Assembly: GCF_051027545.1 (NCBI RefSeq)
Contig: NZ_CP194902.1
Coordinates: 4,650,001-4,714,000 of the forward strand
Direction of reading: 5' to 3'
Source: Methylocaldum sp002005105
GTDB taxonomy: Bacteria; Pseudomonadota; Gammaproteobacteria; Methylococcales; Methylococcaceae
Length of the DNA: 64,000 bases
A model generated the notes under the pieces. That model saw only the letters and a list, made by a program, of their open reading frames with translations, had not been told where the DNA came from and ran no database searches. Positions 1-11,122 of the stretch are shown here, piece after piece. Positions within the stretch are counted from its first letter, which is position 1; each line of letters begins with the position of its first letter. The translations under genes were made by a program, and so were the position numbers.

Positions 1-743
1 GCGGCAACGCCGAGAAAGCCGCCGACCGGCTCGATCAGCCCCGTCAAGGTCGCGATCAATACCGCCTGTTGCCGCCGATAGCCCAGGGCCACCAGCGGCA
101 TCGCCACCGCCAAGCCTTCCGGGATATTCTGCAAACCGACCGCAATCGCCAAGGCTGCTCCGTTGTGCCAGTCGCCGGAACCGAAACTTACGCCGACGGC
201 CATGCCTTCTGGCAGGTTGTGCATGACGATCGCGGCGATAAAAAGCCAAATCTTTCGCAGCGAGTCGAAGGTTTCTCCGCTTTCGCCCAGAAACCGCTCA
301 TACGGCAGCCAACTATCCGCCAATACCAGAAAAACCGCGCCGATCATGACCCCCGCCGCAACCACGTACACACCGAGACCCGGCCACAGCTGATTGCCGG
401 CCTGGATGCCCGGAACGATAAGCGAGAACGCCGTGGCTGCCAGCATCACGCCGGCGGCTCCGCCCAGCATCAGATAAAGGGTCCTGCTGGAAACATCCTT
501 GAACAGCAGAGCGGGCAAGGCACCGAATCCCGTGGCCAATCCAGCCAGAATGCTGGCGAAGGCCCCCATGGCGATGATCGGATCGACAAAGAAATACATC
601 ACGACCAGAAACAAGGTCGTCAGGAAAGTGATCGAGCTCACCAGGATCAGCTTTTGAGCTAGCGTCGGCAGGCGAGCATATTTCTGATACAGAGTGTTGG
701 CGCGGAGCTTCTCGGCCAGCATATTCAAACGTTGCGAGTTCAT
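1..743 (-). CDS. ZIP-family metal transporter (3' end outside window)
   Basis: Reading the minus strand from ATG at 743 gives about 247 residues before the window edge. After a short cytosolic N-terminus (MNSQRLNMLAEKL) there are several hydrophobic segments, then the two signature ZIP helices: HNLPEGMAVGVSFGSG and, about 20 residues later, GLQNIPEGLAVAMPL, followed by IEPVGG. The HNxPEG and NxPEG motifs are the binuclear metal-binding core of ZIP transporters of the GufA/ZupT type, which move Zn(II), Fe(II) or other divalent metals into the cytoplasm. The C-terminal helices are missing only because the window starts here. The next gene is divergent and lies beyond a 640-bp intergenic stretch, so the transporter is likely transcribed alone or with genes to the left. 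The substrate cannot be told from sequence. Confidence 0.88.
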   Translation of the reverse strand, partial: MNSQRLNMLAEKLRANTLYQKYARLPTLAQKLILVSSITFLTTLFLVVMYFFVDPIIAMGAFASILAGLATGFGALPALLFKDVSSRTLYLMLGGAAGVMLAATAFSLIVPGIQAGNQLWPGLGVYVVAAGVMIGAVFLVLADSWLPYERFLGESGETFDSLRKIWLFIAAIVMHNLPEGMAVGVSFGSGDWHNGAALAIAVGLQNIPEGLAVAMPLVALGYRRQQAVLIATLTGLIEPVGGFLGVA

Positions 744-849
744 CGGATGAAATCCTTGGTGGGGTAAGTTCGGATGGACCATATCTATACATTTTTCTTG
801 CCGTCATTCCGGCAGGGAGTGCTCACCCCGTCCTTGGGGTTCGTCCTTC

Positions 850-1134
850 GGACCCGCCGCAGGCGGTCCAAAACCGTTCCCGACGGTTTTGTGCTCGCCC
901 CTTCCCTGGGACTCGTCCTTCGGACCGTGCTGCGCACGTCCAAATAGACCAAAGCCGTCCTTGGCTTTCGCCCGTTGGACAAACTTCGTTTGTCCCATTC
1001 GGCTCCCGGCCGAATGGTCGCTCCGGGCGAATTTGTGCCGGACAAACCGGCAGGACAGCCGGTTTGCACGCATCGCGCCCGAAGGGTGCCGGGCAGGACA
1101 GCCCGGCATGAATCCAGTTCACAGGGATTGTGAA
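850..1134. repeat. Array of about nine tandem short hairpins in intergenic region
   Basis: The 643-bp gap between the ZIP gene and surE has no convincing gene, but 850-1134 is almost wholly made of adjacent inverted repeats: 850-858/862-869, 870-877/883-890 (AAAACCGT/ACGGTTTT), 922-930/934-941, 951-956/963-968, 977-984/988-995 (GGACAAAC/GTTTGTCC), 997-1003/1009-1015, 1043-1051/1058-1066 (CAAACCGGC/GCCGGTTTG), 1088-1094/1101-1107 and 1118-1122/1130-1134. Two neighbouring hairpins share the loop AGGACA. Several stems are perfect over 7-9 bp. The open frames crossing it on both strands look like by-products of the low-complexity GC-rich sequence. Function unknown; it could fold as RNA, pause polymerase or be an expanded repeat. 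Confidence 0.75.
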
Positions 1135-1386
1135 TGGTCGAAACCATCCATGGCCTCTGGACCCCAGCAATCCCTGCCGGGGTGACGACTTCCATGACAA
1201 TCTTGCAATCGTCGAGGATTCGTTAACCAGCGTCAAGGCAGAGCCGCCAATGCCGCAATTCCCCTTATCTGTTATCGATAGTTGAAGCCGGCTGTACCCG
1301 CCGACCATCAGCCGCCTATCGCAGCAGATGCGCCGACTGGCCCGGTTCTTGTGTAAAATGGTCAAGGAATAGGGGGAGCATGCCTG

Positions 1387-2142
1387 ATGCATATATTGTT
1401 GAGCAACGACGACGGTTATTCCGCCCAAGGACTGATCGCCTTGGCAAATGCGCTGGGGCAACGGGCGCGACTGACGGTTGTTGCCCCCGAACGAAACCGC
1501 AGCGGAGCGAGCAATTCGCTAACCTTGGACAGACCTTTGCGCGTCAGCCAAACCGAAAGCGGCTTCATCAAGATCGACGGCACGCCGACCGATTGCGTGC
1601 ATTTGGCTATCACGGGATTGTTACATGAGGAGCCGGACATGGTGTTCGCCGGCATCAATCACGGTTCCAACCTGGGAGATGACGTTATCTACTCCGGCAC
1701 GGTGGCGGCAGCCACCGAAGGGCGTTTTTTGGGGCTTCCGGCGGTCGCGGTCTCCTTGGCGTCGAGCAATCCGCAGCACTTCGACACGGCAGCCCAAGTT
1801 GCCGTCACCTTGCTCAAACAGATCCAGGAACACCCCTTGCCGGCCGATACTATACTGAACGTCAACGTGCCCGATATTCCCCTGACAGAGCTTCGTGGCT
1901 TCCAATCCACTCGTCTGGGCCAGCGCCACAAGGCCGAACCCGTGATCCGGACGACCGACCCGCGCGGGCGCGAGATCTACTGGATCGGCTCCGCCGGTCC
2001 GGAGCAAGATGCCGGACCCGGCACCGATTTTCACGCCATACGCAACAACTACGTATCCGTCACACCTTTGCAAATCGATTTGACCCGTTACGAAAGTCTT
2101 CAGCGATTGGCCGACTGGCTTCCGCGTGAGGTTATTCCATGA
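1387..2142 (+). CDS. surE: 5'/3'-nucleotidase SurE
   Basis: 251 residues, the usual SurE length. SurE is a metal-dependent nucleotidase/exopolyphosphatase that dephosphorylates nucleoside monophosphates and is linked to stationary-phase survival. The N-terminal NDDGY at residues 7-11 supplies the metal-binding Asp pair, and GINHGSNLGDDVIYSGT in the first half carries the conserved Asn and phosphate-binding residues. The start at 1387 is preceded by AGGGGGA; the ATG at 1380 is out of frame. A TAAAAT at 1354-1359 could be a -10 element, but I see no good -35. The stop overlaps the start of pcm by 4 nt (ATGA), so the two are translationally coupled, as is common in proteobacteria; nlpD-rpoS does not follow here. 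Confidence 0.97.
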   Translation: MHILLSNDDGYSAQGLIALANALGQRARLTVVAPERNRSGASNSLTLDRPLRVSQTESGFIKIDGTPTDCVHLAITGLLHEEPDMVFAGINHGSNLGDDVIYSGTVAAATEGRFLGLPAVAVSLASSNPQHFDTAAQVAVTLLKQIQEHPLPADTILNVNVPDIPLTELRGFQSTRLGQRHKAEPVIRTTDPRGREIYWIGSAGPEQDAGPGTDFHAIRNNYVSVTPLQIDLTRYESLQRLADWLPREVIP

Positions 2143-2798
2143 ACCGTCGGCTTCAGGGTATCGGCATGACCTCCCGCAGAACGAGGGAGCGCATGGTCAG
2201 CCGATTGAAGGAACAAGGAATCAGCAATCAGTCTGTGCTAGCCGTCATGCTGGAAACGCCCAGACATATCTTTGTCGAAGAGGCTTTCGCGAGCCGTGCG
2301 TACGAAGACACGGCGCTCCCGATCGGATTCAACCAGACGATCTCCCAGCCTTATATCGTGGCTCGCATGACCGAACTGCTGCTGGAAAAAGGCCCGTTGG
2401 ACAAGGTGCTCGAAGTCGGCACCGGCTCGGGTTACCAGACCGCTGTATTGGCGCAACTCGTAAAGCGGGTTCATTCGGTGGAACGCATTTACCCCCTTCA
2501 GCAGCGCGCCCGCCGCTGCATTCAGGATCTTCACCTGCGCAATGTGCGCATGAAGCACAGTGACGGCGGCTGGGGCTGGGACGATTACGCGCCCTACGAC
2601 GGCATCATCGTCACCGCGGCACCGCCGGAGCTGCCGCAGCCACTGCTCGACCAAATGGCACGGGGTGGTGTCATGGTGATACCCATCGGCGACGGACGCG
2701 AGCAGTTTCTACAGCGGATTACGCGCACGGAAGTCGGGTTTCAGGCGGAAATCATCGAACCTGTCAGCTTCGTGCCTCTGCAAGGCGGATTGCTTTGA
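2139..2798 (+). CDS. pcm: Protein-L-isoaspartate O-methyltransferase
   Basis: 219 residues. Pcm uses S-adenosylmethionine to methylate isoaspartyl residues in aged proteins so they can return to aspartate. The Rossmann-type SAM motif VLEVGTGSGYQTAVL lies near residue 90, and the N-terminal region (RTRERMVSRLKEQGI, HIFVEEAFASRAYEDTALP, then the QTISQP segment) is typical of the family. The C-terminal VSFVPLQGG is the usual end of the enzyme. It starts inside the surE stop (ATGA overlap), and a dedA-like gene follows after 36 nt. A downstream in-frame ATG at codon 10 (GMTSRR) is an alternative start. Confidence 0.96.
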   Translation: MNRRLQGIGMTSRRTRERMVSRLKEQGISNQSVLAVMLETPRHIFVEEAFASRAYEDTALPIGFNQTISQPYIVARMTELLLEKGPLDKVLEVGTGSGYQTAVLAQLVKRVHSVERIYPLQQRARRCIQDLHLRNVRMKHSDGGWGWDDYAPYDGIIVTAAPPELPQPLLDQMARGGVMVIPIGDGREQFLQRITRTEVGFQAEIIEPVSFVPLQGGLL

Positions 2799-2834
2799 CA
2801 AACAGCCCTCTCTTTCAGGATTAAGGAATTCCCG

Positions 2835-3449
2835 ATGCATGAACTGATCAATTGGCTGGTGACGACCATCGGCGCGATGGGCTACACCGGAATTTTTCTG
2901 CTGATGGCCATGGAAAGCTCGGTTTTCCCCATCCCCAGCGAAATCGTCATGCCGCCCGCGGGCTATCTGGCCCAGCAGGGCAAGATGGACATGACCCTGG
3001 TGATCCTCAGCGGAACGGCGGGAAGCCTGGTCGGGGCTTACGCCAACTATTTCGTCGCGCGCTGGCTGGGCAGGCCGCTCCTGATCAAATACGGCAAGTA
3101 CGTCTGGATTACCGAGGAGCACTTCAACCGGGTGGAGAAGTTTTTCCTCGCGCACGGCGAAATCTCCACCTTCGTCGGGCGGCTCCTGCCCGTAGCGAGA
3201 CATCTGATCTCGTTACCGGCCGGCCTCGCCAACATGAATCATCTCAAGTTCAGCTTTTACACGCTGCTCGGGGCGGGGATCTGGGTATCGGTGCTCAGCT
3301 GGATCGGCTATTTCATCGGTGAAAACCAGGAGCTGATCGCGCGCTATTCGGAACACGCGGTCATCGACGTGATCATATTCAGCATCGTCCTGGTTGGAAT
3401 TTATGTCGCGATCCATCGCCGCAGGACCCGCAGCCAGACGCACTCATGA
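2835..3449 (+). CDS. DedA/SNARE-associated (VTT domain) membrane protein
   Basis: 204 residues with hydrophobic segments at about 7-30, 50-75, 140-165 and 178-197. The pattern FPIPSEIVMPPAGYLA followed by GSLVGAYANYFVARWLGRPLL, then FVGRLLPVARHLISLPAG is the DedA/VTT core, including the conserved FxGR and proline-rich re-entrant segments. Members act in the inner membrane, several as flippases recycling undecaprenyl phosphate or phospholipid; the exact substrate here is not readable. It sits 36 nt after pcm and overlaps the next gene by 4 nt, so it is part of the surE-pcm transcription unit. Confidence 0.9.
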   Translation: MHELINWLVTTIGAMGYTGIFLLMAMESSVFPIPSEIVMPPAGYLAQQGKMDMTLVILSGTAGSLVGAYANYFVARWLGRPLLIKYGKYVWITEEHFNRVEKFFLAHGEISTFVGRLLPVARHLISLPAGLANMNHLKFSFYTLLGAGIWVSVLSWIGYFIGENQELIARYSEHAVIDVIIFSIVLVGIYVAIHRRRTRSQTHS

Positions 3450-4642
3450 CTATCCCCGTATTTTCGATTTCCCGCCTTCCCCGCATTCTTTTCGGTTCCG
3501 GCCAATTGGCGGAACTGCCGAAACTGGCTCGCTCCTACGGTCACAAAGCGCTGCTCGTCACCGGAGTGCGCTCCTTCCGCTCGTCGTCGCGCTGGCCCTG
3601 GCTGACGGATAACCTGACCGAGCAGGGCATGATCTTCGAACACATGACCGTCAGTGACGAGCCCACGCCGCAGTTGGTGGACGATGCCGTCGCCGCCTTT
3701 CATGGCCGCAACATCGGCCTGGTGGTCGCCATCGGGGGCGGCAGCGTGCTGGACGCCGCCAAGGCCATCGCGGGACTCCTGCCCCACGGCAATTCGGTCA
3801 TGGATCACCTCGAGGGCGTAGGCCGTAACATTCCTTACACCGGACCTGCTACGCCGTTCATCGCCGTGCCCACCACCGCCGGCACCGGCAGCGAAGCGAC
3901 CAAGAACGCCGTCTTGAGCGTGCGCGGCGAGCACGGCTTCAAGAAATCGTTCCGCCATGACTGCCTGGTTCCCGAATACGCGATCGTCGATCCCGATCTG
4001 CTCGACACTTGCCCGCCGGATCTCATCGCCGCCGACGGCATGGACGCGTTCACGCAATTATTGGAATCGTACGTTTCCGCTCGCGCCAACCCGATGACCG
4101 ACGCCCTCGCGAAAAGCGGCATGGAAGCATTTTGCGGCGGGTTCGTCGCAGCATTGAAAGGAGGCGACGGCGAGCAAGCCCGAGCCGGGCGCAGCGCCAT
4201 CGCTTATGCATCGCTCGTGTCCGGCGTCACCCTGGCGCAGGCGGGACTGGGCTCGGTACACGGGCTCGCCGCGCCGCTGGGTGCTTTCTATCCGATACCC
4301 CACGGTCTCGCCTGCGGCACCCTGCTCGCCGAAGCCACGGCCATCAATATCCGCGCGCTGCGGGAGAGAGCTCCGGAGAATCCGGCCTTGAAGAAATACG
4401 CCGGTATCGCCGAACTCCTGACCGGCCATGGCTTCAAAACCCAGATGGAAGCTTGCAACGCCTTGGTCGAACAGTTGCACGATTGGACCGAACGGCTGGC
4501 TCTGAAGCGCCTCGGCCATTTCGGCGTGGAATCGGCGCACATCCCTAAGATCGTCGCCAACGCCCGCGGCACCAGCATGCAGACAAATCCGGTAACGCTC
4601 ACCGACGGCGAAATCGGCGAAATCCTCCTCACCAGAATCTGA
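3446..4642 (+). CDS. Iron-type (group III) alcohol dehydrogenase family protein
   Basis: 398 residues, typical for Fe-ADHs. The N-terminal NAD(P)-binding half has GGGSVLDAAKAIAG (residues 97-110) and VPTTAGTGSEATKNAV (141-156); the C-terminal metal domain has GMDAFTQLLESY and VHGLAAPLGAFYPIPHG. By comparison with FucO (Asp196, His200, His263, His277) the ligands map to Asp200, Gln204, His272 and His286, so the second metal ligand His is Gln here. Either the metal site is altered or the protein belongs to a subfamily with a different metal or none. It overlaps the dedA-like gene by ATGA and is 7 nt from the CoA-ligase/GNAT gene, so it is co-transcribed. Substrate is unknown. Confidence 0.88.
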   Translation: MTIPVFSISRLPRILFGSGQLAELPKLARSYGHKALLVTGVRSFRSSSRWPWLTDNLTEQGMIFEHMTVSDEPTPQLVDDAVAAFHGRNIGLVVAIGGGSVLDAAKAIAGLLPHGNSVMDHLEGVGRNIPYTGPATPFIAVPTTAGTGSEATKNAVLSVRGEHGFKKSFRHDCLVPEYAIVDPDLLDTCPPDLIAADGMDAFTQLLESYVSARANPMTDALAKSGMEAFCGGFVAALKGGDGEQARAGRSAIAYASLVSGVTLAQAGLGSVHGLAAPLGAFYPIPHGLACGTLLAEATAINIRALRERAPENPALKKYAGIAELLTGHGFKTQMEACNALVEQLHDWTERLALKRLGHFGVESAHIPKIVANARGTSMQTNPVTLTDGEIGEILLTRI

Positions 4643-4649
4643 GGCCGAT

Positions 4650-7328
4650 ATGGCACGCCATTACCTCGAGCATTTGTTCAGCCCGAAGTCCATAGCCGTG
4701 TTCGGGGCCAGCGAGTTGCCCGACTCGGTCGGCGCACGGATCTATCAAAATCTCTTGGACGGCGGTTTTCAAGGCCCGATCTACCCGATCAATCCCAAGT
4801 ATCAACTGGTCCGGGATCAGGTCTGTTTCTCGTCGATCGAAGAGGTGAAGGAACACGTGGATCTCGCGATCATCGCCACACCGGCCGCCACCGTCCCCCT
4901 CATCATCCGCGCTTGCGGCCAACAAGGGGTCAAGGCCGCCATCGTCATTTCGGCGGGATTTGCCGAACAGGAGGGCAACGGCCGAATGCTGGAGCGGGCC
5001 TTGCTGGAAGAAGGCAAGCGCTATGGGCTCCGGATTCTCGGTCCCAACTGCCTGGGGCTGATGCGCCCTTCGGTCGGCCTCAATGCCACTTTCAGCAATA
5101 ATGTCGCGGAACCGGGTTCGCTCGCCCTGGTCTCCCAGTCGGGAGCGCTTTGCACGGCGATTCTGGACTGGGCGAGCGCCCATCGCATCGGTTTTTCGAC
5201 CATGGTGTCCTTAGGCGCCGGAGCCGATGTCACCTTCGGGGACATCCTAGACTATCTCGCTCTCGATCCCGAAACCCGCAGCATCCTGATGTACGTGGAA
5301 GGCGTGCGTGATGCGCGGCGTTTCATGAGCGGGCTCAGGGCCGCGGCTCGCATGAAGCCGGTGATCGTGATCAAGGCCGGCCGCCATGCCGAAGGCTCCC
5401 GAGCGGCCATGTCGCACACCGGCGCGCTGGTCGGTTCGGATGATGTCTTCGACGCCGCGCTGCAAAGGGCCGGCGTGGTTCGGGCCACCACCATCGAACA
5501 GCTTTTCGCCGCCGCCCAGCTCCTCGCGACCCAGCACCGCGTTCGAGGCAATCGCCTCGTGATCATCACCAACGCGGGCGGACCGGGGGTGATGGCAACC
5601 GACCGGGCCGTCGAGCAAGGCATCCGGCTCGCCGAACTGGGCGGACCGACCTTCGACAAGCTGAACGCGGTGCTGCCCAAACAGTGGTCGCACAATAATC
5701 CCGTCGATATCCTGGGCGACGCCACCCCCGAACGGTATCGGGCGGCCGTCGAGGTCTGTCTGGCCGACGAAAGCGTGGACGGCGCCCTGGTGTTGCTCAC
5801 GCCGCAGGCCATGACCGATCCCACGGAAGCCGCGGAGGCCGTCATTCGCGCCGCCGAACAGAGCCGCAAGCCGATACTCACCTGCTGGCTGGGAGAAACC
5901 TACGTCCAAAAAGGGCGAGAACTGTTTACCGCACATCAGATTCCGACCTTCGCGAACCCCGAGAGCGCCATCGAAGCGTTCGGCTATCTGGCGGAATATC
6001 ACCGTAACCAACAGATGCTGATGCAGGTGCCGGGGCCGTTGGCCTCGCACCAGATGCCCGACCTGACCGGCGCCCGCCTCATCATCGAGGGCGCCCTGGC
6101 GGAACGGCGGACGCTGCTATCCTCGCTCGAGACCCGCGCCGTTCTGCGCGCCTTCGACATTCCCGTGCCGCCCGCACTGAACGCCCATTCGCCCAACGAG
6201 GCTCTATCGGCGGCCGAATACCTGGGCTTTCCGGTCGCGCTTAAGATCCTGTCGCCGGACATCACCCACAAGTCCGATGTCGACGGCGTCCGGCTCAACA
6301 TCAACAGCGCCCAGACGGTGCGGAACGCCTATAACGATCTGGTGTCGACGGTGCAAGCCCGAAGGCCGAACGCACGGATCGAGGGCGTAACGGTCGAAAA
6401 GATGTACCGTAACCGCAACGGCCGGGAACTGCTGGTCGGCGTGGTCGACGATCCGATTTTCGGCCCGGTCGTGAGTTTCGGCTCGGGCGGCACGGCGGTG
6501 GAAATCCTCAAGGACCGTGCGGTCGCCCTGCCCCCGCTCAACGAGCACATCGCCCAGACGATGATCGGCCAAACCCGTGTCGCACGGCTGCTCGGACAGT
6601 TCCGCAACCTCCCGCCGGTCAAGCTGGAGGCGATCGAGCAAGTGTTGCTGCGGCTCTCGGAGATGGTCTGCGAACTCCCCGAGATCAAGGAGATGGACAT
6701 CAATCCTCTGGTGGCGGACGACCAAGGCGTGTTCGCCCTGGATGCCCGCATTGCGGTGCATGAGCCGCAGCCTGGACGCCGGCCCTACGGGCACATGGCT
6801 GTCCACCCCTATCCCGGCCACTTGATTAGACAGTATCAGCTCGCCGACGGCACCAACATCACCATTCGGCCGATCCGTCCCGAAGACGCGGAAATCGAGA
6901 AGCGTTTCGTGAAGCAGCTTTCGCCCGAGGCCAAATTCTTCCGCTTCATGAACGCCTTGCAGGAATTGAGTCAGGACATGCTGATACGTTTGACTCAGCT
7001 TGATTACGACCGCGAACTGGCGCTCGTCGCCATCGTCGATTCCGGGGCCGAAGAAACGGAACTCGGCGTGGCGCGCTATTTCACCAATCCGGATGGCGAA
7101 ACCGCCGAATTCGCCCTGGTGGTTGCCGACGAATGGCAGCACCGTGGGTTGGGTACACGGCTGATGTCCTGCCTGATCGACGCCGCTCGCGAGATGGGGC
7201 TCAAATCTTTGCGGGGCGAAATCCTGGCGAACAACGTCAAAATGCTCGGCCTAATGAAACGGCTGGCGTTCACCTGTCATACCAAAACCGACGACTCCAC
7301 CATCGTCATCGCCGAAAAGTCACTGTGA
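4650..7328 (+). CDS. CoA-binding/ATP-grasp/GNAT fusion (PatZ/Pka-like protein lysine acetyltransferase)
   Basis: 892 residues, close to E. coli PatZ (886). Domain order: CoA-binding Rossmann domain (1-130, VFGASELPDSVGARI), succinyl-CoA-ligase-like domains (about 140-440, with SHTGALVGSDDVFDAAL carrying the family's His), ATP-grasp domain (about 480-700, including LKILSPDITHKSDVDGV and KEMDINPLV), and a C-terminal GNAT domain (about 725-890, with acetyl-CoA loop EWQHRGLGTRL). In characterised relatives this fusion acetylates and inactivates acetyl-CoA synthetase; some homologues keep ADP-forming acyl-CoA synthetase activity. The retained His leaves that open. It is the last gene of the surE run; a gap of 66 nt precedes tex. 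Confidence 0.9.
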   Translation: MARHYLEHLFSPKSIAVFGASELPDSVGARIYQNLLDGGFQGPIYPINPKYQLVRDQVCFSSIEEVKEHVDLAIIATPAATVPLIIRACGQQGVKAAIVISAGFAEQEGNGRMLERALLEEGKRYGLRILGPNCLGLMRPSVGLNATFSNNVAEPGSLALVSQSGALCTAILDWASAHRIGFSTMVSLGAGADVTFGDILDYLALDPETRSILMYVEGVRDARRFMSGLRAAARMKPVIVIKAGRHAEGSRAAMSHTGALVGSDDVFDAALQRAGVVRATTIEQLFAAAQLLATQHRVRGNRLVIITNAGGPGVMATDRAVEQGIRLAELGGPTFDKLNAVLPKQWSHNNPVDILGDATPERYRAAVEVCLADESVDGALVLLTPQAMTDPTEAAEAVIRAAEQSRKPILTCWLGETYVQKGRELFTAHQIPTFANPESAIEAFGYLAEYHRNQQMLMQVPGPLASHQMPDLTGARLIIEGALAERRTLLSSLETRAVLRAFDIPVPPALNAHSPNEALSAAEYLGFPVALKILSPDITHKSDVDGVRLNINSAQTVRNAYNDLVSTVQARRPNARIEGVTVEKMYRNRNGRELLVGVVDDPIFGPVVSFGSGGTAVEILKDRAVALPPLNEHIAQTMIGQTRVARLLGQFRNLPPVKLEAIEQVLLRLSEMVCELPEIKEMDINPLVADDQGVFALDARIAVHEPQPGRRPYGHMAVHPYPGHLIRQYQLADGTNITIRPIRPEDAEIEKRFVKQLSPEAKFFRFMNALQELSQDMLIRLTQLDYDRELALVAIVDSGAEETELGVARYFTNPDGETAEFALVVADEWQHRGLGTRLMSCLIDAAREMGLKSLRGEILANNVKMLGLMKRLAFTCHTKTDDSTIVIAEKSL

Positions 7329-7394
7329 TTCTACTGGCGGATTTTTGGAAACATCCGCGAATGCTAAAATTTCACCCCTTTTTACTCTTGAGGT

Positions 7395-9707
<2,313 letters not shown>

Positions 9708-9831
9708 TAGTCATTACGCCGGTTACGGCGGCGCGACGGGTTCCAACGGAATCCCCCACCTCCCGGCGCTATAAGCCGCTTCTTATACGCGGCCGGTAAC
9801 AGCCCCACCGGACGCGGTTTTACTCGCGCCC

Positions 9832-9972
9832 TAAGCGTTTTTCGCCACAGTGACCGGCGTAGACTGGGAAAACCGCCCCGCATGTGGTAGGTCGGCAATC
9901 CTTTGCCGACGAAGGTGTCGGCAAAGGATTGCCGACCTACTTCGGGCGCTACGTCAAACCGGAAAATGCTCT
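9832..9972. repeat. Short dispersed repeat (family A) with perfect 24-bp core palindrome
   Basis: The core is a perfect 24-bp inverted repeat, 9887-9910 and 9917-9940, with a 6-nt loop, beginning GTAGGTCGGCAATCC. The right end at 9961-9972 reads GGAAAATGCTCT; the left end (AAGCGTTTTTCG, from 9833) is a degraded match to its inverse. It sits between the convergent tex and hydrolase genes, where the core hairpin could also stop transcription from either side. Other family members are at 27478, 28917, 44259 and 62081. Confidence 0.7.
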
Positions 9973-9978
9973 AGTGCC

Positions 9979-10986
9979 TCAAGGATTGAGGAAAGCCAGC
10001 ATGTTCCGCCTGTCGGCTCCCGACGGCAAGGGTTTGGACCTATCCGCAACCCACGCCGCGATATCGGCCCAAGGCTTGGCGGCGCTCAGATCGCGCAGCA
10101 GCAAATGGTAACCCTGCTCGTAAAGCGCGACACGGGCGGTCCCGGTTTTCGACAGCTTCTTCAGCATTAGGGAAACGGGCTCTTTGGGGATCACTTGGTC
10201 GTGCTCGCCATAGAGGACTAAAACCTCTTTATTCAGCTGCTCCACTCGCGAAAGCGCCTCGTCCATGAGATTGACCAGCCCGTAAATCGCATCGACTCGC
10301 GTCTCCTTTATGACCAGGGGATCGCGACCGAGACCGCGCAACATCTCGATATTGTCGGAAGGGAGAATCCCGAGGCTTTCCCCGGTCAACTGAAGCCAGG
10401 GCACGGTACTTACCGAAATCGAAAGCAAGGCCCGTTGATACCAGGGCATGGTGCTCCTGCCCCATACGGCCGGTGCCGAGAGAATGATCCCATCGGCCAG
10501 CGGAGGCCGTTCCGATGCCGTCGCAACAATCGCCAAGGCTCCGCCCATACTCTCGCCGAGGATATAAACCGGTTTGCCCGGATGGTTCTTGCCGACGAGT
10601 CGCGTGAATTGTCTCAAATCGTCGACATAGGCATCCATTCCGGCCCAGAGGCCCCGTCCCGGCGCATTCCCGAAGCCTCTCTGATCGTAGGCGTACAAGG
10701 CAATTCCGTGCTCGCGCAGATAGCGGCCGGGCATGGTGAAAGCATTGCTGTAATCGTTGAAACCGTGGAGCGCCACGACCACCGCCTTGGCTTTGCCATC
10801 GTGAGGAAGCCAGGATCGCACCGGCAAAACGGCGCCATCCGTAGCGACGAAATGGGCTTTACGGAGCTGCGGTTCAACATGTTCGAGTCCTGGGGGATGG
10901 ATGAGCGGCGTACAGCCACCGAGCAGCAGACATGGAAAAAGCACGAAGCAAGACAAGCGAAGAGTTTTCAGAGTCATGACGGGCAT
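9979..10986 (-). CDS. Alpha/beta-hydrolase lipoprotein, lysophospholipase/monoacylglycerol lipase-like
   Basis: 335 residues. The N-terminus has a lipoprotein signal (LSCFVLFPCLLLGGC, lipobox ending at Cys25), so it is predicted to be membrane-anchored in the periplasm. The serine-hydrolase core is clear: LHGFNDYSNAF (oxyanion region), GESMGGALA nucleophile elbow, YGEHDQVIP with the acidic residue and GYHLLLRD with the catalytic His. This matches the Hydrolase_4/lysophospholipase group that removes acyl chains from lysophospholipids or monoacylglycerols. The neighbour across the divergent gap is an acyltransferase/acyl-ACP synthetase that re-acylates lysolipids, so a shared role in phospholipid repair is a reasonable inference. 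The start could also be the ATG at 10977. Confidence 0.88.
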   Translation of the reverse strand: MPVMTLKTLRLSCFVLFPCLLLGGCTPLIHPPGLEHVEPQLRKAHFVATDGAVLPVRSWLPHDGKAKAVVVALHGFNDYSNAFTMPGRYLREHGIALYAYDQRGFGNAPGRGLWAGMDAYVDDLRQFTRLVGKNHPGKPVYILGESMGGALAIVATASERPPLADGIILSAPAVWGRSTMPWYQRALLSISVSTVPWLQLTGESLGILPSDNIEMLRGLGRDPLVIKETRVDAIYGLVNLMDEALSRVEQLNKEVLVLYGEHDQVIPKEPVSLMLKKLSKTGTARVALYEQGYHLLLRDLSAAKPWADIAAWVADRSKPLPSGADRRNMLAFLNP

Positions 10987-11122
10987 CAGAGTTGCGGACG
11001 GGTCCTATATTACCTTTGATTGCGACGGTTTGCCGAGGTTGCGCATCAATCTGTTCACCGCACTGGAATATATTGAACACTGTTTATTTTTGACCTAGAC
11101 TTTCTCCTCGGAGGTGAACACC

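Noticed and set aside
785..1461. Several overlapping frames of 100-212 codons on both strands upstream of surE
   Set aside because: They arise from the GC-rich hairpin array, have low-complexity products and no ribosome sites.
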